Assembly (NCBI GenBank): GCA_903837345.1
Contig: CAILUG010000016.1
Coordinates: 1 to 63,596, forward strand
Direction: 5' to 3'
Source: an uncultured Gammaproteobacteria bacterium
GTDB taxonomy: Bacteria; Pseudomonadota; Gammaproteobacteria; Pseudomonadales; Pseudohongiellaceae
DNA: 63,596 nucleotides
A program made the position numbers and the translations under genes. Positions 56,162-63,596 of this stretch are shown here, in pieces. The notes under the pieces were generated by a model. The model did no database searches. It saw only the letters and a program-made list of their open reading frames with translations, and was not told the origin of the DNA. Position 1 is the stretch's first letter. Every line of letters starts with the position of its first letter.

Positions 56162-57031
56162 CTACCATGGCTCGACCTGACCGTCATACCGCAGGAACTT
56201 GCCAGTATCCTTGATGGTTGATTTGCCGATGGTCCCGATCATGTGGCCGACGGTGAACTCCATGGTCAACATCTGGTCGGTAAATTTGCTGGTGGTCTTG
56301 GCAATGTAGGCCTGGTGTTCAGTCAAGGTAGGCCCGGGATTCAGCATCAGCACCGTGACGCCGTCGGCTTTGACCGACGCGGCGACAATCTGGAATTCGC
56401 GATTCAACGCCGCCTTGCTCATGCGGTAGAACATCGCGCCGGGGCCCGGCGGCTTTTCGCCGGTCAGCGTGCCGTTGCTCGAACTGATCGCAACCAGTTT
56501 TTTGGTCTTGCCGGCTTTGACGTTCGCATAAAACGCCTGCGATACGATCAACGGGCCCTTGATGTTGACGGCCATGATCGTGTCGAGCAGCTTCAGGTTC
56601 AGGTTGCCGAAGGCCTGGTTGGTCCAATCACCGGGGCAGGCGTCGTCATCCGCTGCGCATTTGGCGCGATCGTTGTAAACGCCGGCGTTGTTAATCAGCA
56701 CATCGATGGGGACGTCCTTCATTTTCGTCGCCAGCGCGGCGGCTTCATCGGCATTGGTGACGTCGAGATGTTCGATGCGGATATTGTCGCCGTACTTCTT
56801 CTGCAACTGTGCAAGCGACTCTGGCACATCCGGGCGACGATGGGTGGCAATCACACTCCATCCCTTGCCGGCATATTCCTTGGCAAACTCAAGGCCGATG
56901 CCGGAGTTGGCGCCGGTAATCATTACTGTCTCTGCGCCAGCCAGTGGTGCAAACAAGACAAGGGGCAGCAATGCCATCGCATAGCATGCACATCTGATCA
57001 AGCCTGGTCTCCTGGGGATCGATTTGGCCAT
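56162..57031 (-). CDS. Short-chain dehydrogenase with predicted signal peptide
   Basis: This 289-residue protein has a classical SDR core: VMITGANSGIGLEFAKEYAG at residues 36-55, the NNAGVYND motif, and the catalytic Tyr/Lys in FYRMSKAALN. Before it lies a basic, then hydrophobic N-terminus (ARRPG..., MALLPLVLFAPLAGA) that ends just before the Rossmann strand and looks like a cleavable signal peptide. If exported, NAD(P) would have to be available outside the cytoplasm, which is unusual. It precedes the SnoaL lipoprotein by 2 bases and may act with it. I am not sure about export. Confidence 0.85.
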   Translation of the reverse strand: MAKSIPRRPGLIRCACYAMALLPLVLFAPLAGAETVMITGANSGIGLEFAKEYAGKGWSVIATHRRPDVPESLAQLQKKYGDNIRIEHLDVTNADEAAALATKMKDVPIDVLINNAGVYNDRAKCAADDDACPGDWTNQAFGNLNLKLLDTIMAVNIKGPLIVSQAFYANVKAGKTKKLVAISSSNGTLTGEKPPGPGAMFYRMSKAALNREFQIVAASVKADGVTVLMLNPGPTLTEHQAYIAKTTSKFTDQMLTMEFTVGHMIGTIGKSTIKDTGKFLRYDGQVEPW

Positions 57032-57246
57032 GGTTTGTCTTCGATACCGTCAATTAGTGTCGTGCACAAGCGGGTATTTGGATGTATTTGCAGCTCTTCC
57101 TGCACTTGGACTGACCATAGCATCAGGTGATGCCATCGTCCACAATTGCTTACAAATCAATGTTTTGCGACCTGTATCACTTATCTCGGCCCAACCGGAT
57201 GCTAGGCTTCCAGCCCGTTGAATGACCTTAATGATTGAGGGACTAT

Positions 57247-58830
57247 ATGGCCACCACGACCCAGGAAGCTCCCAAACCTGTAACCGGCCCTGCGCCGATC
57301 GTCACAGCCACGCCGGAATCCGTCGCAAGCGGCGGATCGATTGCGCTGACCAGCCTGTTTTCGGTCACGGCGACCGGCGCCCCGGTCAATTTTTATCTGA
57401 TCTATGACCCGGCCGGGGGTGGACATGTCAATCTGAATGGCGCCACCAACCTGCTGACGGACTATGAATCCTTTGGCTATTACGAGGTCAGTGCGAACGA
57501 CTTTGCGAAAGTCCAATATGTCGGGGGCGGCGGGGCCGGCAAAGAATATGTTTCTGTGCGCGCCTATGACGCCAATTTCAATACTGCGGTGGCCAATGCG
57601 CTGGTAACGACCACCACAACAACAGTGGCCGGAGTGACCGGCCCGGTTGTAATCCCTTCTGCAGGTTCGGTGGCCTTGGGCAATACCATTGCTCTCACCA
57701 GCCTGTTCACCGCGACCGATGCTACCGGAACCATCAGCGATATTGTCTTCTTTGATCATGGAGAACATAACAGTGTCAATCTGAACGGCGCCATCAATCT
57801 GTTCGGCGCCGAACAACAGGCAAAAGGCTATTATGAAGTCAGCCTTGCCGATGCCTCGAAAGTAACGTTTGCAGGGCTCAGCAATGGCACCGAAGTGATA
57901 AAAATCCTCGCCAGCGAAACCGGCACCAACCTCACTGCCACCAAAGCAGTGAGCGTTACTTTGACCGTTGGTACCGGCGTGCTGGATCAGGAAACGGCCA
58001 CACCAACTACTACACCAACTACTACACCAACGACCACACCAACGACCACACCAACGACCACACCAGCCACCTCAAAGTCATCACCAGTGGTTACCGGCGC
58101 GTCACAGACCCTGGCTGCAGGCGGTTCACTCTCGCTGGGCACAGTGTTCACCGCCACCGACACCGGGGCAACCATTACCAAATTCCTGATTCATGATCCT
58201 GCCGGTGGTGGCCATTTCGATCTGAATGGCGCAATCAATATTCTGCCCGGCTACGAAGCAGAGGGTTACTACGAAGTCAGCGCCGCCGACATAGGCAAAG
58301 TCCAGTATGTTGCAGGAACCAAAGCCGGCTCCGAATATGTTTCCGTGCGCGCCTATGACAGCAACAACCACACAGGTGAAACATCGATCCTGATCAAGAC
58401 AACGGTCACCGAGACCACAACCACCACCCTCACTCCCACCCCACCTTCTGCAACCGGACCGGTCCTGACGGCAATCCCCGCTAAAATCGTGGTTGGCCAG
58501 AGCGTTGCCCTCAACTCACTCTTCACCGCCACTGACACCCATGCAACGATCAGCGACTATGTTTTCTTCGATGACAGTAACCACAACTCAGTCCAGTTGA
58601 ACGGAGCTGTCAATCTGCTGGCATCGATCCAGGCTGCCAAGGGCTACTACGAAGTCAGCGCTGCCGATATAGGCAAGGTGACGATCCTGGAGACAAGCGC
58701 CGGCACTTCGAACATCGCGATCTCGGCAAGCGAGAACGGAACCGCGTGGAGCCCGACTGTGTCTGTCAGCCTGGTCGGTGTCGAAACGAGTGTTACTGCA
58801 GCCGTTACGACAGACCATAGTCAGCATTGA
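57247..58830 (+). CDS. Four-domain repeat protein, T1SS-adhesin/RTX-like domains
   Basis: This 527-residue protein begins MATTTQEAPKP without a signal peptide. It contains four domains of about 100 residues that resemble the repeated domain of RTX-type secreted proteins (FTATDTGATITKF..., LNGAINL..., GYYEVSAADIGKV, EYVSVRAYD). Domains 1 and 3 share YDPAGGGHVNLNGA-like text and domains 2 and 4 share FFDHGEHNSVNLNGA-like text, an ABAB pattern. Thr/Pro-rich linkers join them. No GGxGxD calcium repeats or C-terminal secretion motif are visible, so its secretion route is unknown. GAGGG before the ATG supports the start. It has no obvious operon partner. Confidence 0.7.
   Translation: MATTTQEAPKPVTGPAPIVTATPESVASGGSIALTSLFSVTATGAPVNFYLIYDPAGGGHVNLNGATNLLTDYESFGYYEVSANDFAKVQYVGGGGAGKEYVSVRAYDANFNTAVANALVTTTTTTVAGVTGPVVIPSAGSVALGNTIALTSLFTATDATGTISDIVFFDHGEHNSVNLNGAINLFGAEQQAKGYYEVSLADASKVTFAGLSNGTEVIKILASETGTNLTATKAVSVTLTVGTGVLDQETATPTTTPTTTPTTTPTTTPTTTPATSKSSPVVTGASQTLAAGGSLSLGTVFTATDTGATITKFLIHDPAGGGHFDLNGAINILPGYEAEGYYEVSAADIGKVQYVAGTKAGSEYVSVRAYDSNNHTGETSILIKTTVTETTTTTLTPTPPSATGPVLTAIPAKIVVGQSVALNSLFTATDTHATISDYVFFDDSNHNSVQLNGAVNLLASIQAAKGYYEVSAADIGKVTILETSAGTSNIAISASENGTAWSPTVSVSLVGVETSVTAAVTTDHSQH
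58000..58071. repeat. 12-bp minisatellite encoding a Thr/Pro linker
   Basis: Six adjacent 12-base units occur: ACACCAACTACT twice, ACACCAACGACC three times, then ACACCAGCCACC. They encode a TPTT-type linker between domains 2 and 3 of the repeat protein. Copy-number change would alter linker length in four-residue steps without a frameshift. Confidence 0.8.
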
Positions 58831-58842
58831 TGGTTTAGCGCA

Positions 58843-58881
58843 GGGACGGACCTGGATTTCTCCGGGACGGACCCCGATTTC
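58843..58881. repeat. Two direct REP-like units
   Basis: GGGACGGACCTGGATTTC (58843-58860) is followed after 3 bases by GGGACGGACCCCGATTTC (58864-58881). A related 18-mer lies at 23613-23630. They sit between the repeat-protein gene and the yihY-like gene. Confidence 0.5.
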
Positions 58882-58960
58882 CACACCACTGTCCAATTAT
58901 GCCGCCGAATTCATGCGATCATCGTAATATTGGCTGAATTCAACGGGTCATCGCGCAACC

Positions 58961-59824
58961 ATGCATCTTCTGAGCAAATCTGCCCGGCATGTCATGCAGC
59001 ACCCCTTGGCTTTTTGCCGGCAGGTGATCACTGGCTTCAATAAAAATCAGGGCCTGTTGCTGGCGGGAGCTGTAGCCTATTACGCACTGCTATCGGTAGT
59101 GCCCTTGCTCATCGTTGCCGTCATCGTGCTGTCGCATGTGGTGCCGCAGGATGAGCTGCTCGTTACCCTCGGCCAATACCTCGAGTGGCTTGTCCCCGGC
59201 CAGTCCAAATCGTTGTTGAACGACATCTCCGGCTTTATTAATAGCGGTGTGGGTACCAGTGTCGTGCTGTCGGCAACCCTGCTGTTCTTCAGCTCACTGG
59301 CCTTCTCGACGCTGGAAAAAGCCATGGCCGTCATTTTTGCGCACCGCAACGCCGTGCATAAACGCCACGCTCTGGTCTCGGCAGTGTTGCCCTATTGTTT
59401 CATGCTCTCGCTCGCCATCGGCTTGCTGGTTGTCACCGTGATTTCCGTCGGCCTGCAAATGGTCGCACAGGAAACGGTGCATGCCTTCGGCAGGGACTGG
59501 TCGTTGAACGGGGTCTCGGGCGGAATGATTTATCTGATCGGGTTGAGCGTGGAAATATTCATATACACTGCTACTTATATCATCCTGCCCATTGGCACCA
59601 CGCGTTGGCAACACGCGCTGGTCGGCGGTGTCACTGCCGCGGTATTGTGGGAAGTCATCCGTCATACCCTGGTCTGGTATTTCACGCACCTGTCCAAAAT
59701 CAGCGTTGTGTACGGATCACTGACGACAGCGATAGTTGCATTGTTCAGCATGGAAATCGCGGCGTTGTTATTGCTGTTTGGCGCGCAAGTGATTGCAGAA
59801 TATGAACAGGCAGGGCAAGAGTAG
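58961..59824 (+). CDS. YihY/virulence-factor-BrkB-family membrane protein
   Basis: This 287-residue integral membrane protein has about six helices and the YihY/BrkB patterns LAGAVAYYALLSVVPLLIV near residue 35 and VVYGSLTTAIVALFSMEI near the end. No enzymatic activity is established for the family; some members were once called ribonuclease BN in error. It ends convergently with the hybrid kinase. The ATG at 58961 begins a basic N-terminus (MHLLSKSARHVMQHP). Confidence 0.88.
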   Translation: MHLLSKSARHVMQHPLAFCRQVITGFNKNQGLLLAGAVAYYALLSVVPLLIVAVIVLSHVVPQDELLVTLGQYLEWLVPGQSKSLLNDISGFINSGVGTSVVLSATLLFFSSLAFSTLEKAMAVIFAHRNAVHKRHALVSAVLPYCFMLSLAIGLLVVTVISVGLQMVAQETVHAFGRDWSLNGVSGGMIYLIGLSVEIFIYTATYIILPIGTTRWQHALVGGVTAAVLWEVIRHTLVWYFTHLSKISVVYGSLTTAIVALFSMEIAALLLLFGAQVIAEYEQAGQE

Positions 59825-59861
59825 GCTTGCCTGTTTTATCCGGTTATTCAGCCGAAGCAGA

Positions 59862-62294
59862 TCATTGGTGCGGGTGGCGCTTGTCGAGCACTTCGCGCAC
59901 GCGGCGCGCCAGCAGCCCATGTGTATAGGGCTTCGCAATGAACTCGACCCCTTCTTTCAGCACGCCATGATGCACAATGACATTTGCAGTATAACCTGAT
60001 GCAAACAGTACCTTCATGGCCGGCCGCAGTGCGACAAGCTGTTCAGCCACCACCCGCCCGTTGATTCCCGGCATGATCACATCCGTGATCAGCAGATGCA
60101 GTGTCTCTGTCATCTCCTTCACTGCGGCGATGGCTGACTGTCCATCGGGGAACGCGTGTACCACGTATCCCTGCCGCTGCAGCAGCAATGTTGCAACCAC
60201 CCGCACCTGCTCCTCATCCTCTACCAGGATGATGGTTTCGCCTCCGTGCGGCAGCCCCCCTTGCGTTCCTTCACTGCGTAACTGCGAGGCTGCATTATCA
60301 CGCGGAATGTAGATCTTGAACGTGGAACCATGGCCAAACTCCGAGTAAACCTCGATGTTGCCACCGTTTTGCTTCACAGCACCATAGACCATTGCCAAGC
60401 CAAGCCCTGTCCCCTTGCCGGTTTCTTTGGTGGTAAAAAACGGATCGAACAAATGCGCCCTGACTTCCGGACTCATACCGGAACCGCTGTCAGATACTGC
60501 CAGCATTACATAGTCGCCAGGTTTCACGTCTGCGTGGTAACCGGCATAGTCCTTGTCCAGGTACACATTCGCCGTTTCCATGGTCAGCTTGCCTCCGTCC
60601 GGCATTGCATCACGCGCATTGACTGCAAGATTCATGATGATCTGTTCGACCTGACCCTGGTCAAACCTGACATGCCAGAGCTCCGGGGAAAGCATGGCTT
60701 TCAGTTCAATGTCTTCGCCGAGCAGGCGCTGCAGCATCTGCTGCATGCGAGTGAGGGTGTCATTCAGGTCCAGCACCCTGGGTGCGATGATCTGCTTGCG
60801 CGAGAATGCCAGCAGTTGCTCGGTAAGTGTGGCTGCCGAACTGGTGGCCTGCTGCATCTGGTCAAGATAATCATGCAGTGGGCGGGATGGTACAAGCTCC
60901 ATCTGCACAAGATCGAGATAGCCTTGAATGACAGTGAGCAAATTGTTGAAGTCATGCGCAACGCCCCCTGCCAGCAGGCCGATCGACTCCATTTTTTGTG
61001 CCTGCAGCAACTGCAATTGGAGGGTCTTGGACTCGGTGATGTCGAGTGCCGTACCGCGGAGGCCGATCCTGCGCTGATGCCCATCAAACACTACTTCGCC
61101 CCGCGCCAGCAACCAGGTACCAGGCCCGCCCTTGCGTGTTCTTTCCATCTCTATCGCATATGGCAGCCCCGTCTGCAATGATTGCTCCATCGCCTCGCGC
61201 ATAAGCCCCATGCTCTCCGGAGAGTAGATACCGGCTTGTTCTGCCAGGGTTGGAACTGCACCCGCCGGGTCCAGTCCCAATATTACGAAAAGCTCCTTCG
61301 ACCAGGTGGTGCTGCCTGTTTCCAAATCCCAGGTCCAGCTGCCAACTCGCGCAATACGCTGCGCTTCTTCCAGATTCGCTTCACTTTGGCGAATCGCCTC
61401 ATCCGCCCGTTCGCGCTCCAGCTGCGCCTCCTTCTCGGCAGTAATATCGCGGTTCGCCCCAATGGTCCTGAGCGGACGTCGTGTCTCGCCCTCCCCCTCG
61501 AAAAAAGTCCGCGACCGCGACCTGAGCCAACGCACCGAGCCATCGCGACGCAGAATCCTGTGCTCAACATCCCAGGAACCATCATTGCCGGGATTGTGCG
61601 CGTGCAGAATGGACGCCAGCAACCAGTCGCGATCGTCCGGGTGAACGATTTGCATGAAGGAATCGAGGCTCACCGTCTCCTCGCTGTCCCAGCCATGGAT
61701 TTCACGCTGGCGCGGCGACCAGTAAACGGTGTCATGCACCTGGTCATGCTCGAAAATGCCGAGTTCTGCAACTTGCAATGAGGCTGTCAGCAGCTCCTCA
61801 CTGCGCCGCAGCAACTGCTCCGTCTTACGCATTTCGCCGAGGTCAGTGACAATGGCATGGGCTGCCACCACTTGCCCCTGCGCATCCAGTACCGGTTCGA
61901 GGCTGGTCCGGAACACGGTAGACTCGCCTCTGATCTCGGATGTTGTCTCGAACACCTTGCCCTTGCCGGTAGCGGCAACTTCGCGAATGGATTGTTTGAA
62001 GTCGGCGGCAGTATGCGCCGGAAACAGGGCTTCAGGCAGTTTGCCTACAATCTGATCCTTTGTCATACCCAGGCGGGCCGCTGCAGCCTGGTTCACATAA
62101 AGATAGCGACCTTCCAGATCACAGACGAAGATCGGTTGCCCGGCATTCTCCACGATCGTCCGGTAGAATTGATCATCACTCAGAGTTCGATCTTCCGCCT
62201 TGTTGTCTTTTTGCACGTGAAAATCCCGTCGTTTGAATGCCACAAACTTGTCAAAGATTTCCTGATACGAAATTTCCCCCTGAATGGATTGCAC
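59862..62294 (-). CDS. PAS-domain hybrid sensor histidine kinase
   Basis: This 810-residue soluble kinase has three PAS domains (about residues 40-155, 165-285 and 300-420; for example [20 protein letters not shown] and [15 protein letters not shown]), a HisKA domain with the phospho-His in [20 protein letters not shown], an ATPase domain ([34 protein letters not shown]) and a C-terminal receiver ([14 protein letters not shown]). It has no clear membrane segment, so a soluble ligand or redox state is probably sensed. The start is GTG, with a weak ribosome site. The nearby Hpt-REC protein is a possible partner. Confidence 0.9.
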   Translation of the reverse strand: MQSIQGEISYQEIFDKFVAFKRRDFHVQKDNKAEDRTLSDDQFYRTIVENAGQPIFVCDLEGRYLYVNQAAAARLGMTKDQIVGKLPEALFPAHTAADFKQSIREVAATGKGKVFETTSEIRGESTVFRTSLEPVLDAQGQVVAAHAIVTDLGEMRKTEQLLRRSEELLTASLQVAELGIFEHDQVHDTVYWSPRQREIHGWDSEETVSLDSFMQIVHPDDRDWLLASILHAHNPGNDGSWDVEHRILRRDGSVRWLRSRSRTFFEGEGETRRPLRTIGANRDITAEKEAQLERERADEAIRQSEANLEEAQRIARVGSWTWDLETGSTTWSKELFVILGLDPAGAVPTLAEQAGIYSPESMGLMREAMEQSLQTGLPYAIEMERTRKGGPGTWLLARGEVVFDGHQRRIGLRGTALDITESKTLQLQLLQAQKMESIGLLAGGVAHDFNNLLTVIQGYLDLVQMELVPSRPLHDYLDQMQQATSSAATLTEQLLAFSRKQIIAPRVLDLNDTLTRMQQMLQRLLGEDIELKAMLSPELWHVRFDQGQVEQIIMNLAVNARDAMPDGGKLTMETANVYLDKDYAGYHADVKPGDYVMLAVSDSGSGMSPEVRAHLFDPFFTTKETGKGTGLGLAMVYGAVKQNGGNIEVYSEFGHGSTFKIYIPRDNAASQLRSEGTQGGLPHGGETIILVEDEEQVRVVATLLLQRQGYVVHAFPDGQSAIAAVKEMTETLHLLITDVIMPGINGRVVAEQLVALRPAMKVLFASGYTANVIVHHGVLKEGVEFIAKPYTHGLLARRVREVLDKRHPHQ

Positions 62295-62462
62295 CCTACA
62301 TTTCCATGCATGTACAGTCCTGTGCAGGCCAGACAGGGAATTTTCCTGCCATGCTGCAAGGTCACAAGCTGGTAATTGTGGAAACTTGATGGTCTGACAT
62401 TGCCCGCCCCAGAGAGAAGCGCGGACATCATCTTCAGGAAGGTCTGAAAAATCAGTCGCTCT

Positions 62463-63257
62463 TCAAGGAATGATGAAATTGGAATTCCCCACTGACTTCA
62501 GGTCAGCCTTGTTCACCATCAACTCCGGCGCGAAGTTCGATTGCTGGCAGACATATTCAAACAGCTCTTCGCCTTCGCGCCAGATCATCTTGAGCTTGCC
62601 TTCGACCGGACCGTCGTAGGCAAGCGGATCGTTCAGCACGAACCGGTATTCCATGGTGTTTTTGTCGTGTCGCGTGAAGTACTCGGTGACGTGCACTGAT
62701 TCGGTATGCGGCAGGCCGCCGCGCTCGAACCAGAAGCCGGTGTTGTAGCCAACCGAATCGACCACCAGCGTGTCGCCTTCCCACTTGCCGATCGAGTGGC
62801 CGTAATAGGTGGGCTCCAGATCAGCGGGATGACCGCGTCCGTCCATGTATATGGTCCGCCAGGTATGCGGACCACCGAGGTCGAAAATATATATCTGCTT
62901 CAGCTCGGCCATGTCGAGAATTTCCACTCCATACGGAGTCAGGAACTGCCGAATGGCGCCGGAGGGCTTGCAGCGTGTGTGTGGTTCCAGGTTGTGAGGC
63001 AGGCGCTCTTCGTACAGTCCCTTGGCCCAGGGCTTGAATGCGATGTCCTTGATGTTGAACATCGGGATGCGTGTGCTGTAGTCGGTTACCCACAGGCCAG
63101 TCGGTTGGCCGGGCGCATTGCTGATCACAACCTTGCCGCTGGCATCACGTGGTACCGGCAAGGATTCAGCAGCACTCGCACAGGGAATGCCGGCAGTCAT
63201 GGATAGCAGCGCAATAAACAGCACGCGACGAAGACTGACGGGGCGGCACAGGCTCAT
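62463..63257 (-). CDS. Exported protein of unknown function (hypothetical family)
   Basis: This 264-residue protein has a signal peptide (residues about 1-29, ending ASAAE). The mature part contains stretches recurring in a large uncharacterised gammaproteobacterial family: FKPWAKGLYEERLPHNLEPH, DLGGPHTWRTIYMDGRGHP, GHSIGKWEGDTLVVDSVGYN and LPHTESVHVTEYFTRHD. The many aromatic and charged residues suggest a ligand-binding or enzymatic fold, but no activity is known to me. Its nearest neighbours are the hybrid kinase and the right IS copy. Bases 63258-63457 hold no gene I can support. Confidence 0.75.
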   Translation of the reverse strand: MSLCRPVSLRRVLFIALLSMTAGIPCASAAESLPVPRDASGKVVISNAPGQPTGLWVTDYSTRIPMFNIKDIAFKPWAKGLYEERLPHNLEPHTRCKPSGAIRQFLTPYGVEILDMAELKQIYIFDLGGPHTWRTIYMDGRGHPADLEPTYYGHSIGKWEGDTLVVDSVGYNTGFWFERGGLPHTESVHVTEYFTRHDKNTMEYRFVLNDPLAYDGPVEGKLKMIWREGEELFEYVCQQSNFAPELMVNKADLKSVGNSNFIIP

Positions 63258-63457
63258 CAGGTATTCCCCTCTGGCAGAAAGCTCTCTGTTGGACAGTATA
63301 GGGAAAAAATCCGTCTAGCTCTTCTGTTTCCCGAGGTCCGGGACAATCACCACGAACCCACCAGTTTGGCTATGGCTGAAACAGTGCCCGCGCCTTGGCC
63401 GATGCTGCAGTTCACCCCTGTAGACAAGGTAATCATGGGATTGGCGAGACCCACATC

Positions 63458-63515
63458 TGGCAAGCCCCCGATATTCTAGACACTTGATAGCGTTACACTA
63501 ACGCATCAAAGAGGT
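63458..63515 (+). repeat. IS3-family element end (right copy)
   Basis: These 58 bases are the exact inverted copy of positions 1-58 and lead directly into orfA at 63524. The element's left boundary is therefore probably 63457/63458. Confidence 0.8.
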
Positions 63516-63523
63516 GTCTGACC

Positions 63524-63596
63524 ATGAGCGGTAAACGCTATCCCGAAGATTTCAAGATTGAAGCAGTAAGACAGGTAACTGACAGAGGCTACAAGG
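63524..63596 (+). mobile_element. IS3-family transposase OrfA, partial (cut by window end)
   Basis: The visible 24 residues, MSGKRYPEDFKIEAVRQVTD then RGYK, match the N-terminal helix-turn-helix of IS3-type OrfA proteins (pattern KRYPEEFKIEAVKQV). The gene reads out of the window on the right. Start codon ATG is 8 bases after the repeat. The rest of orfA, orfB and the frameshift signal are beyond the sequence. Confidence 0.82.

Noticed and set aside
56077-58071. CRISPR-like arrays
   Set aside because: The repeats are 12-bp tandem units without spacers and lie within coding frames; no cas genes are nearby.

Overview
The window looks like the chromosome of a gammaproteobacterium. The marker genes (nrdR-ribD-ribE-ribB-ribH-nusB-thiL, glyA, ettA, pgpA, ptsP, dacB) have the order and sequence character seen in that class, and the gene density and GC-rich third positions fit. 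I cannot name the genus. The many outer-membrane, periplasmic and quinoprotein genes suggest a free-living aerobic heterotroph. Both window ends carry the same 58-bp sequence in opposite orientation. On the right it leads into an IS3-family orfA, so two inverted IS copies bound the region; this may also mark the repeat-limited ends of an assembled contig.

Layout. 0.2-10.2 kb: pgpA, then a type IV pilus minor-pilin cluster (fimU/fimT-like, pilV, pilW, pilX, pilY1, pilE, and a second fimT-like gene on the other strand) that separates pgpA from thiL. 10.2-16.8 kb: minus-strand housekeeping run glyA-nrdR-ribD-ribE-ribB(X)-ribH-nusB-thiL. 17-26.3 kb: ettA, a small Lys/Ala-rich exported protein, a ZntB-like transporter, a phage lambda P-like protein, an FMN-dependent alpha-hydroxyacid dehydrogenase, a vapBC pair, a glutathione transferase, a PQQ dehydrogenase with a fused cytochrome c domain, and a small membrane protein. 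26.4-30.3 kb: an intact nucleotide-sugar dehydrogenase, then a 5'-truncated ugd joined directly to a 3'-truncated TonB-dependent receptor. 30.4-38.5 kb: dacB, a yefM/yoeB-like pair and a second vapBC pair, corA, and a DUF6065-ptsP-CDF transporter operon.

38.7-45.8 kb is the most coherent accessory block. It is a minus-strand operon speA, carboxy(nor)spermidine dehydrogenase, nspC, an agmatinase-family gene, a NarX-type histidine kinase and a NarL-type regulator. On paper it encodes arginine to agmatine to putrescine to carboxyspermidine to spermidine, ending in its own two-component system. Two features stand out: the agmatinase homologue lacks two normally metal-binding histidines, and a perfect 27-bp inverted repeat covers the nspC start codon.

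45.9-63.3 kb: a small catabolic set (MHS-type transporter, carboxymuconolactone decarboxylase-like protein, hydroxyisobutyrate dehydrogenase-like protein); a DUF1592-DUF1552-ankyrin operon; an Hpt-REC protein; a putatively exported short-chain dehydrogenase with a SnoaL-like lipoprotein; a four-domain repeat protein with ABAB architecture; a YihY-like membrane protein; a large PAS hybrid histidine kinase; and an exported protein of unknown function. I saw no rRNA, tRNA, CRISPR array or prophage structural genes.
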